Below, piece after piece: positions 37,048-44,156 of a stretch of DNA of 64,000 nucleotides (position 1 is its first letter; every line of letters starts with the position of its first letter). The stretch lies in contig NZ_BANS01000001.1 of NCBI RefSeq assembly GCF_000332995.1, forward strand, positions 124,001 through 188,000, read 5' to 3'. This DNA is from Gordonia amicalis NBRC 100051 = JCM 11271. GTDB lineage: Bacteria > Actinomycetota > Actinomycetes > Mycobacteriales > Mycobacteriaceae. A program made the translations under genes and the position numbers. The notes under the pieces were generated by a model, which was not told where the DNA came from, ran no database searches, and saw only the letters and a list, made by a program, of their open reading frames with translations.

Positions 37048-38504
37048 CGTGTGACCTGAACCTCTCCCATGCCGGTGTGTGCGTCGATCTCGAGAACGGG
37101 TCCGTCGGTGCCGTCGCGCCCACCGTCGAGTCCGGTGGGGCAGTCGATGTCGCCGATCCCGGTGTCACAGGTGACACGGACGTTCATGTTCTCGGGCAAC
37201 GCGACCTTGATGACGCCCATCCCGTTCTGGAGCTCCACCCGCCGGTCCGCGGTGAGGTCGACCTCGCGCAGGTCGAGGGTCATCTCGCCGACGCCGAGGG
37301 AGTACTCGGGTTGGATGTCGTTCTCCGTCAACGGCTTCCATACCCGATCGCCGGCCCCTCCGTTCGGGATCGTGATCCCCGAGACCGTCGTGGTGACGAT
37401 CGTCGCGACGCCCAGCAGAATGGCCACGGGCAGGAGACCGGTGCTGTGCTCGCCGGTGCGTCGTCGGAGGGTTGCGGCCAGCAACAGGCCCGCGCCGACG
37501 ACTGCGAGGCACAACGAGAGGACTCGGGGCGTGGTGAACCAGTCCACCCCTGCCTGATTCAGGGCGGCCCCGACCGCGCCGACGATGATCGCGAGTCCGA
37601 GGACGACCATGGTCAGCGGTGACCGACGGCGCCGAGGCTCGATGGACCTCACCGGGGCGGCGGGTTCGGGCAGATCCCAGGCGAACGGGGCCGCTCCCAA
37701 CGGATCCCAGGCCGGCGGGGCCGGGTCGAGGTCGTCGGATGCCGGCACCGGAGTCGGCAGGGGAGACCAGCGTTGCCCGGCCGATCCGGTGTCGACGTCG
37801 CCCTGGATCATGCCCGTCTCCTTCGTTGCCGCCGCGTTCGGGCCGGTGTCGGTCGTAGACTTCTGCAGGTCGACGGTGGGTGTGCTCGCCGAGCTCGCGG
37901 CGGTCGTCCCAGAACCGGTCGTCCCGGAACCGGTCGTCCCGGTATCGCTCATGGTGCGTGGGACCCATCGTTCGAATTGCCCCGCCGATGGCGGTGGGAC
38001 CACGACGTCGGTGACGGCCACGGTGTCGATGCTGGTGCCGGGTGGGGGCGTGGGCGTGCGCAGATAGAGCAGGTACCACCCGCCGAGCATCAGGATCGCG
38101 CCGACCAGGCCACCCGAACCCCAGGTGCGGTTGGGGCCGATCGAGGTGACGATCACGATCGCGAGGACGACCAGCACGATGACCTGTGGGTTGCCCCAGC
38201 CGTGGCCGTGACCGTGGCGCCGGTGCCCGCCGTGTCCGCCGGAGTACGCGGCGCGCAGTGCTTCGGCATGGGCGCGCTGGGACCCCGGGAACGCGATCCA
38301 GGCCGCCAGGTAGAGGATCAACCCGCTGCCGCCGAAGAAGGCGGAGACCACGAAGGCGACCTTCACGAGCGTGGGGTCGACGCGGTAGCGGGCCGCGATG
38401 CCACTGCACACGCCGGCGATGGTCCGGTTCTCCGGACGATAGGGGCGCGTCGACCACAGCTCCCTGAGCTGACTCTGGAACTCCTTGGTGTCCATGGGGA
38501 TCAT
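37044..38504 (-). CDS. PspC domain protein with LiaF-like C-terminal domain
   Basis: This 486-aa membrane protein has an N-terminal PspC domain (about 20-80: RTIAGVCSGIAARYRVDPTL, with one helix), then a His/Gly-rich loop (GGHGGHRRHGHGHGWG) and further hydrophobic helices. A long Thr/Pro-rich cytoplasmic linker (GTTGSGTTGSGTT) follows, then two more helices. The C-terminal LiaF/DUF4097-like beta domain contains SLGVGEMTLDLREVDLTADR and MGVIKVALPENMNVRVT. The ATG at 38504 has GAGGGAG about 6 nt upstream; ATG 38495 is the alternative. It is divergent from a PspC-domain histidine kinase and its regulator, which suggests a LiaFSR-like envelope-stress circuit. Confidence 0.85.
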   Translation of the reverse strand: MIPMDTKEFQSQLRELWSTRPYRPENRTIAGVCSGIAARYRVDPTLVKVAFVVSAFFGGSGLILYLAAWIAFPGSQRAHAEALRAAYSGGHGGHRRHGHGHGWGNPQVIVLVVLAIVIVTSIGPNRTWGSGGLVGAILMLGGWYLLYLRTPTPPPGTSIDTVAVTDVVVPPPSAGQFERWVPRTMSDTGTTGSGTTGSGTTAASSASTPTVDLQKSTTDTGPNAAATKETGMIQGDVDTGSAGQRWSPLPTPVPASDDLDPAPPAWDPLGAAPFAWDLPEPAAPVRSIEPRRRRSPLTMVVLGLAIIVGAVGAALNQAGVDWFTTPRVLSLCLAVVGAGLLLAATLRRRTGEHSTGLLPVAILLGVATIVTTTVSGITIPNGGAGDRVWKPLTENDIQPEYSLGVGEMTLDLREVDLTADRRVELQNGMGVIKVALPENMNVRVTCDTGIGDIDCPTGLDGGRDGTDGPVLEIDAHTGMGEVQVTR

Positions 38505-38654
38505 CGTGCTCCCTCGAGTGCCCGCAGCACATCGGGTGATCCCCTGATTTCCCCCCGGCCGATCGGGGGTGCGGGTCGGGCACCCCGAGTCGCGGGTGGA
38601 GAAACGGGGGTGAACCCCGATGTCCGGATTGGCCTGCCATGGGACCATCGAGGG

Positions 38655-39941
38655 GTGAGTGGAACGGAGGTGGAGCCTGCGCCGCGGCTGGTACGCCGGG
38701 ACGGTGGCCGGGTGGTCGCCGGGGTCGCCGGCGGGATAGCCGACCATCTGGGGGTCGACGTCTTCCGCGTCCGGATCGTGTTCGTGGTGCTCGCCGCGCT
38801 GGCCGGAGCCGGGGTCGCGGCCTACGGTCTGCTCTGGTTCTTCTGCCCGCCCGGGAAGGACACCGCCCCGCCCGCACCGGGCGAGCGCCGGCAGTCCCTG
38901 GGGCTCGCGGTGATCGGGCTCGTCGCGATGTCGGTCGTCGGCTTCGCCGCCTCGGGCACACCTGCGGAGTATCTCGTTCCCTTCGTGTTCATCGCCATCG
39001 GCGCGAGCCTCGTGTGGCGGGAGTTCGACACCTCCCACCGCGCGCCCCGCGCCCCACTGCTGACCTGGACACGACTGATCGGCGGCGTGCTGCTCGTCGT
39101 CGGCGGACTCGTGGTGATCGTCGTCGCCGGCGATCGCAGCTTCGGCGGCCTCAACTCGACGATCCTCGCGGTGGTGGCGACGCTCATCGGCGTCGTGCTC
39201 CTCACCGTGCCGCTGTGGATGCGGATGTGGCGTGCCCTCAACGAGGAGCGCGCCGCACGCATCCGCAATGCCGAACGCGAGGAGATCGCCTCGCACCTGC
39301 ACGACTCGGTGCTGCAGACCCTTGCGCTGATCCAGAAGAAGGCCCACCGTCCCGAGGAGGTCGCGCGGCTCGCCCGCAGCCAGGAACGGGAGTTGCGTGC
39401 CTGGCTGTTCAGCGACCCCGCGCAGGAACGCGGTTCGCTCTCGGCGGCGCTGCGCAGCGTCGGCGCGGAGGTCGAGGACGCCTATGGCGTCGACGTGGAG
39501 ATCATCACCGTCGGTGATCTGCGGCCCAACGACGCGCGGGATGCGAAACGATGGTCGGCGCTGGCCGGGGCGACCAGGGAGGCGCTGGTCAACGCGGCCA
39601 AGCATTCCGGTGAGCGCACGGTCGACGTGTACAGCGAGGTGACCGAGGACCAGGTCGAGGTGTTCGTCCGCGACCGTGGCGTGGGCTTCGACCCGATGGT
39701 CGTCGACGACGACCGCCAGGGGATCAGCCGGTCGATCCGGGCGCGGATGGAACGGATGGGCGGTCGGGTGGCGATCACCTCGACACCGGGGCGCGGGACG
39801 AATGTCGCCCTGACGATGCCGCGCGTCGACCGTGTACCGGTGGTCGACGAGGTGGGCGCGGAGACCGGCGCACCGCCGGTGCAGCAGGCCCAGACGGAGC
39901 AGGCAGAGAAGGAAACAACGGACGACCGGAAGGTGCGATGA
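38655..39941 (+). CDS. Sensor histidine kinase with N-terminal PspC domain
   Basis: This 428-aa kinase has a PspC domain at about 10-75 (RDGGRVVAGVAGGIADHLGV). Four or five membrane helices follow to about residue 190. A HisKA_3 dimerisation helix carries the phospho-acceptor His (EEIASHLHDSVLQTLALI). A HATPase domain has the N-box REALVNAAKHSG and RDRGVGFDP, with STPGRGTNVAL at the end. It is of the NarL/LiaS type, partnering with the response regulator that overlaps its stop. The GTG at 38655 is used; GTG 38670 is an alternative. It is divergent from the PspC/LiaF-like gene by 150 bp, and both proteins carry a PspC domain. Confidence 0.9.
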   Translation: MSGTEVEPAPRLVRRDGGRVVAGVAGGIADHLGVDVFRVRIVFVVLAALAGAGVAAYGLLWFFCPPGKDTAPPAPGERRQSLGLAVIGLVAMSVVGFAASGTPAEYLVPFVFIAIGASLVWREFDTSHRAPRAPLLTWTRLIGGVLLVVGGLVVIVVAGDRSFGGLNSTILAVVATLIGVVLLTVPLWMRMWRALNEERAARIRNAEREEIASHLHDSVLQTLALIQKKAHRPEEVARLARSQERELRAWLFSDPAQERGSLSAALRSVGAEVEDAYGVDVEIITVGDLRPNDARDAKRWSALAGATREALVNAAKHSGERTVDVYSEVTEDQVEVFVRDRGVGFDPMVVDDDRQGISRSIRARMERMGGRVAITSTPGRGTNVALTMPRVDRVPVVDEVGAETGAPPVQQAQTEQAEKETTDDRKVR

Positions 39942-40657
39942 CCCCCCAGCAGGCCTCGAACTCGATGGACACGACCACCGGCGCACCGGCGTCGGGCTAC
40001 ACCGTGTACCTCGTCGACGACCACGCCGTGTTCCGTTCCGGGGTGCGCGCGGAACTGGCCGACGAACCGGGACTGCGGATGGTCGGGGAGGCCGGTACGG
40101 TGCCGGAGGCGATCGCCGGAATCGTCTCCACCGCACCGGATGTGGTGCTCCTCGACGTCCACATGCCGGCCGGTGGCGGGGTCGCGGTGCTGCGTGGCGT
40201 ACTCGACCGGCTCGGTACCGATGCGGCGTCGATGCCGGTCTTCCTCGCCCTGAGCGTCTCCGACGCCGCCGAAGACGTGATCGCGACGATCCGGGCCGGT
40301 GCCCGCGGGTACGTGACCAAGACGATCGACGGCGCCGAACTCGCCGATGCGGTGCGTCGGGTCGCGGAGGGCGATGCGGTGTTCAGCCCCCGGCTGGCCG
40401 GGTTCGTGCTCGATTCGTTCACCGGTAAGTCGTCGGCGCCCGAACCGCCGCTGGATCCGGAACTCGACTCCCTCACCCGCCGTGAACTCGAGGTGTTGCG
40501 ACTGCTCGCCCGCGGGTACACCTATCGGGAGATCGCCGAGGAGCTCTTCATCTCGATCAAGACCGTGGAGACACACGCCTCCAACGTGCTGCGCAAGACC
40601 CAGCAGTCCAACCGCAACGCCCTTACCCGCTGGGCGGCGACACGCCACATCGGCTGA
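39938..40657 (+). CDS. LuxR/NarL-family response regulator
   Basis: This 239-aa two-domain regulator has a receiver domain (about 20-150) with VYLVDDHAVFR, the phospho-acceptor Asp in VVLLDVHMP (about D73) and GYVTKT as the switch lysine. The C-terminal LuxR helix-turn-helix is DSLTRRELEVLRLLARGYTYREI...SIKTVETHASNVLRK. The ATG overlaps the kinase stop by 4 nt, so they form a cognate pair. It probably controls the divergent PspC/LiaF operon and itself. The gene is followed by short imperfect repeats. Confidence 0.93.
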   Translation: MTPQQASNSMDTTTGAPASGYTVYLVDDHAVFRSGVRAELADEPGLRMVGEAGTVPEAIAGIVSTAPDVVLLDVHMPAGGGVAVLRGVLDRLGTDAASMPVFLALSVSDAAEDVIATIRAGARGYVTKTIDGAELADAVRRVAEGDAVFSPRLAGFVLDSFTGKSSAPEPPLDPELDSLTRRELEVLRLLARGYTYREIAEELFISIKTVETHASNVLRKTQQSNRNALTRWAATRHIG

Positions 40658-40660
40658 TCC

Positions 40661-40737
40661 GCTGGTCGAGCCGTCTCCGCTGGTTGAGCCGCCTCCGCTG
40701 GTTGAGCTCGTCTTCGCTGGTTGAGCTTGTCGAAACC
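40661..40737 (+). repeat. Short imperfect tandem repeat, four copies
   Basis: Four copies of GCTGGT(C/T)GAGC with variable tails (CGTCTCC, CGCCTCC, TCGTCTTC, TTGTCGAAACC) start at 40661, 40679, 40697 and 40716, a period of 18-19 bp. They fill the gap between the response regulator and the convergent Ser/Thr kinase. The ending GAGCTTGTCGAAACC recalls interspersed elements of related actinobacteria and shares the GAGCTTG core with the 42-bp repeat at 31125. Confidence 0.8.
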
Positions 40738-42000
40738 CTAGCGCAACAGCGCGATCGCGAGGACCACGAGCACCGCCAGCACGGCGAAGAACACGAAGAC
40801 CGACACCGCGAGGGCCGTGCTCGAGGTGGCCGAGTTCCGGGACGGTTCCCCATAGCCGGGGTTCATCGGCTGACGATGGGGTGACGACGACTGGGAGGCA
40901 GCCGAATACGGCTGCGGCGTCGACATCAGCGTCGGGGAGTGGTGCTCCTGCCGCGTATGGGGGATGTCGCGTGAGCCGCGATCGCCGGCCGCGGTCGGGG
41001 CGTACGGCGGCAGGGTCGCGCCGGCCACCGGGCGATGGGGTCCCGTTGTCGACGAGCGGTTGGCGCGCTGCGCCCACACCGGCGTACCTGCCCCGGGGCG
41101 GGTGATGAGGCCGGTGAGCACCTGGTCCCTGGTGCCGCGGGAGCCGGCGGCGAAAGCGGTGAGGGCGTCGCGTGCCTCTGCCATCGACGGTCGTTTCGTC
41201 GGACTCGGCTCCAACAGACGGAGCAGCACCGGTTCGAGATCACCGGCCTTTGTCATCGGATTGATCCGCGCCCGGGCGACCTTGTGCAGCAACGCGATCG
41301 AGTTGTCGTCGACGCCGAACGGTGGCTGGCCCTCGACCATCGTGTAGATCGTGGCACCCAGCGAATAGACGTCGGAGGCCTCCATCGGCTCCGCGCCGCG
41401 GGCCACCTCGGGAGCGAAATAGGCTGGGGTGCCGGTGATCATGCCGGTCTGGGTGAGTGTCACATCGTCCTTGGCCCGCGAGATGCCGAAGTCGGTGATC
41501 TTGACGAGGCCGGCGTTGCGGCCGCCCTCGGCGATCAGGATGTTGCCCGGCTTGATGTCGCGGTGCACGATGCCGGCCGCGTGGGCCTCGACCATCGCGT
41601 CGGCCACCTGCGCACCGATCTGGGCGGCCTCCATCGGCTCGAGCGTCGTTGTGGCGTGCAGGATCTGGGCGACGCTGCGTGACGGCAGGTACTCCATCAC
41701 CAGCCATGGCTCACCGCGGTCGAGGGCGACGTCGTGCATCGCGATGGCGTTGCGGTGCGAGAGCTTCGCGGCGATGCGACCCTCGCGCATCGCCCGCTTA
41801 CGGACGTTGTCCGCGGAATCCTCGGTGAGGCCCTCGGTGGAGACGACCTGTTTGACGGCCACGTCGCGATCGAGGAGCTGGTCGCGAGCGAGCCACACCG
41901 TGCCCATGCCGCCGCCGCCGATCCGCGACTTCAGGCGGTATCGGCCGGCCACCAGGTACTGGGGACCTGGGGCATGATGGGTTCCGACGGACGGTGGCAT
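40738..42000 (-). CDS. Ser/Thr protein kinase with C-terminal membrane helix
   Basis: This 420-aa Hanks-type kinase has a kinase domain at about 20-285: P-loop IGGGGMGTVWLA, lysine in VAVKQV, catalytic loop IVHRDIKPGNILI, DFG in ITDFGISRAKDDVTLTQTG (activation-loop threonines) and APEVARG. A Pro/Ser/Thr-rich juxtamembrane linker follows (about 285-393). A single membrane helix ends the protein (LAVSVFVFFAVLAVLVVLAIALLR). Only two or three residues follow the helix, so there is no extracellular sensor, unlike PknA/B/D. It could be controlled by membrane partners. The ATG at 41998-42000 follows an 80-bp divergent gap from the radical-SAM gene. Confidence 0.93.
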   Translation of the reverse strand: MPPSVGTHHAPGPQYLVAGRYRLKSRIGGGGMGTVWLARDQLLDRDVAVKQVVSTEGLTEDSADNVRKRAMREGRIAAKLSHRNAIAMHDVALDRGEPWLVMEYLPSRSVAQILHATTTLEPMEAAQIGAQVADAMVEAHAAGIVHRDIKPGNILIAEGGRNAGLVKITDFGISRAKDDVTLTQTGMITGTPAYFAPEVARGAEPMEASDVYSLGATIYTMVEGQPPFGVDDNSIALLHKVARARINPMTKAGDLEPVLLRLLEPSPTKRPSMAEARDALTAFAAGSRGTRDQVLTGLITRPGAGTPVWAQRANRSSTTGPHRPVAGATLPPYAPTAAGDRGSRDIPHTRQEHHSPTLMSTPQPYSAASQSSSPHRQPMNPGYGEPSRNSATSSTALAVSVFVFFAVLAVLVVLAIALLR

Positions 42001-42079
42001 ACGGCGATGATAGCGGCGAGGGATCGCCGGCGGGCATCGCACTTGACAGTCCGATCGCACATGTGTTCGACTCGCTGGT

Positions 42080-43111
42080 ATGCGATGGTCCGAGCAGGCG
42101 GTCGAGGTCGACGACGGGGCACTCCCCGGGCTGAGCCGCTCCGGCCTGGTGCGGTCGGTGCGGACGCCCGACTTCGAAGGTGTCACCTTCCACGAGGTGC
42201 TGGCGAAGAGTGCTCTCAACCGTGTCCCGGAGGCCTCGTATCTCCCGTTTCAGTTCACCGTCAACACTTTTCGCGGATGCACCCACGCGTGCCGGTACTG
42301 TTTCGCCCGGCCGACGCATGAATACCTCGACCTCGACGCGGGCAAGGACTTCGATTCCCAGGTGGTCGTGAAGCTCAATGTGGCCGCCGTGCTGCGCAAG
42401 GAGCTGAAACGACGCTCCTGGACGCGGGAGACCGTCGCGCTGGGAACCAACACGGACCCCTATCAGCGGGCCGAGGGCCGGTACAAGCTCATGCCGGGGG
42501 TGATCTCGGCGCTGGCGGAGTCCCGGACGCCGTTCTCCATCCTCACCAAGGGCACGCTGATCCGGCGTGACCTGCCCCTGTTGCGGCAGGCGGCGGCCCA
42601 GATCCCAGTGAGCATCGGGATCTCGCTGGCCATCATCGACCCGGATCTGCAGAAGAAGATCGAACCGGGCACACCGTCGCCGCAGGCCAGGCTGTCGCTG
42701 ATCCGCGACCTCGCCGACGCAGGCCTCGCGCCTCATGTGATGGTCGCACCGGTCATTCCCTACCTGACCGACTCGACGTCGCACCTCGATGCGCTGCTGG
42801 AGGCGTTGGCCGCGGCCGGCGCGTCGGGCGTGACGGCGTTCCCGATGCATCTGCGGTCCTCGACCAAACCCTGGTTCCTGGAGTGGCTGGCCGAGGAGCA
42901 CCCGGCGCTGATCCGCCGTTACCGCGGCCTCTATGGACGCGGTGCCTACGTGACACCCGAGTACTCGTCGTGGCTGCGGGAGCGGATGCAACCCATGGTG
43001 CAGCGCCACGGGCTGGCGGGCTCGGGCGGCCTACGGCAGTCCGGCGCGGATGCGGAGCCGGCGGGGTCGGTCGCCGCGCCCGAACTGCAGCACGCGCTCA
43101 CCCTGTTCTGA
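42080..43111 (+). CDS. Radical SAM protein, Rv2578c family
   Basis: This 343-aa radical SAM enzyme has the cluster-binding motif CTHACRYCF (C-x3-C-x2-C) near residue 72 and the family-typical NTFRGC before it. It also contains GTNTDPYQRAEGRYKLMPG and PLLRQAAAQIPVSIGISLA. It belongs to the spore-photoproduct-lyase-like/SplB-type Rv2578c group, widespread in actinobacteria and without a defined reaction. A role in DNA repair is sometimes suggested; its position just before the SOS-controlled imuA' gene makes that attractive but does not show it. It has no auxiliary cluster domain. The ATG at 42080 follows an AT-rich stretch without a strong ribosome site. Confidence 0.9.
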   Translation: MRWSEQAVEVDDGALPGLSRSGLVRSVRTPDFEGVTFHEVLAKSALNRVPEASYLPFQFTVNTFRGCTHACRYCFARPTHEYLDLDAGKDFDSQVVVKLNVAAVLRKELKRRSWTRETVALGTNTDPYQRAEGRYKLMPGVISALAESRTPFSILTKGTLIRRDLPLLRQAAAQIPVSIGISLAIIDPDLQKKIEPGTPSPQARLSLIRDLADAGLAPHVMVAPVIPYLTDSTSHLDALLEALAAAGASGVTAFPMHLRSSTKPWFLEWLAEEHPALIRRYRGLYGRGAYVTPEYSSWLRERMQPMVQRHGLAGSGGLRQSGADAEPAGSVAAPELQHALTLF

Positions 43112-43209
43112 GTCCCGGTCGCGCCACAGGTTTGCTTTCTGTGACGAAAGATGCGCCAGTGCAACGTGTTACGTCCGTCGATCGGGTGCTGATGGCTGTC
43201 GGTTGACGC

Positions 43210-43232
43210 TTGTCGGTGGGTGGTTCTACCCT
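43210..43232 (+). promoter_or_regulatory. PafBC-type (RecA-independent) DNA-damage promoter of imuA'
   Basis: TTGTCGGTG (43210-43218), 8 nt, then TACCCT (43227-43232) matches exactly the mycobacterial RecA-NDp consensus TTGTCRGTG-N8-TAnnnT that PafBC activates. The predicted transcription start falls at about 43239, right at the LexA box. Transcription from here would give imuA' a leader of about 130 nt. The imuA'-imuB cassette should thus respond to DNA damage by both PafBC and LexA/RecA. Confidence 0.8.
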
Positions 43233-43239
43233 CTGGGTA

Positions 43240-43255
43240 TCGAAACAATGTTCGA
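43240..43255 (+). promoter_or_regulatory. LexA box (SOS operator) upstream of imuA'
   Basis: TCGAAACAATGTTCGA matches the actinobacterial SOS box TCGAAC-N4-GTTCGA except for an A in place of C at position 6. It lies just downstream of the PafBC-type -10 element, over the predicted start site, so LexA bound here would block transcription of imuA'-imuB. Confidence 0.88.
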
Positions 43256-43366
43256 ATGATCGGCGGACGAGATCACTCTCGGATCATTCCTTGCGGCGGT
43301 TCGATAATCAGATGGCGCAGCACCTTCCCGGCTCGCTCGAGTACCACCACGCGACTGGAGAGTGTC

Positions 43367-44140
43367 ATGGATGTGTCGTCCCGTACGGATGAATTGGCCG
43401 GACTCCGCCGACGCATGGCGGCGATGTCGGGGCGTCCCGACCGGCACGCGGTGGAGACGCGTGATCCGGCCGCAGGCGTGCTGCCGATCCCCGAACCGCT
43501 GTCGGAAATACTGCCGCACAACGGGATTCCGCGTGGAACGGTCGCCCGATTCGACGGTGCCAACTCGTTGCTGGTCGCGATGATCGCATCGGTCGCCCGC
43601 GCGGGCGGTCAGGTCGGGATCGTCGGGATGCCCCGGCTGAGCCTGTTGTCGGCGGTGGAGATGGGTGCGGACCTCTCGCGCATCGCCACCATCCCCGATC
43701 CCGGCATCGATCCGGTGGAGGTCGCCGCGGTGCTGCTCGACGGCATGGACCTGGTGGTGCTCGGCAAGGTCGGACCGGGGGTGGGCGCGGCGGATGCGGT
43801 CGCCCCGTCACGGGCGCGCGTGGTGATGGGACGCGTACGCAAACAGTCGTCGGTCCTGCTGGTCGCCGGTGGCACATGGCCGGGTGCGCAGCTGACCATC
43901 GAGGCGCGGGTGCTCACCTACCGCCACAGCCCGTTGGTGCCCGGCGCCACCGACCTGGACTCCGCACGCAGCGGTTACGGCCGCATCGGCGGGATGAGGC
44001 TGCAGGTCACGGCCTCAGGACGCGGCAGGCAGTCGCAGAGCACCGAGGTCGATCTCCTGGCACGAGGCCAGGGTGCCGGCCGGACGGTGGAGATGGTCTC
44101 GACGACGAGTGCTCGTCCGGTCCTCGCGGTCGCGAACTGA
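43367..44140 (+). CDS. imuA': ImuA' (RecA-like mutasome accessory protein)
   Basis: This 257-aa protein corresponds to M. tuberculosis Rv3395c, which with ImuB and DnaE2 forms the mutasome for damage-induced mutagenesis. It has a RecA-like pattern (GIPRGTVARFDGANSLLVAM in place of a P-loop), but the Walker A glycine-lysine motif is degenerate, so ATPase activity is doubtful. The ATG at 43367 has GGAGAG 5 nt upstream and lies below the LexA box. A longer frame starting upstream of the operator was rejected. imuB follows 16 bp later, with a trivial 6-codon frame between them. Confidence 0.88.
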   Translation: MDVSSRTDELAGLRRRMAAMSGRPDRHAVETRDPAAGVLPIPEPLSEILPHNGIPRGTVARFDGANSLLVAMIASVARAGGQVGIVGMPRLSLLSAVEMGADLSRIATIPDPGIDPVEVAAVLLDGMDLVVLGKVGPGVGAADAVAPSRARVVMGRVRKQSSVLLVAGGTWPGAQLTIEARVLTYRHSPLVPGATDLDSARSGYGRIGGMRLQVTASGRGRQSQSTEVDLLARGQGAGRTVEMVSTTSARPVLAVAN

Positions 44141-44156
44141 TGGCAGGGGTGAACCG

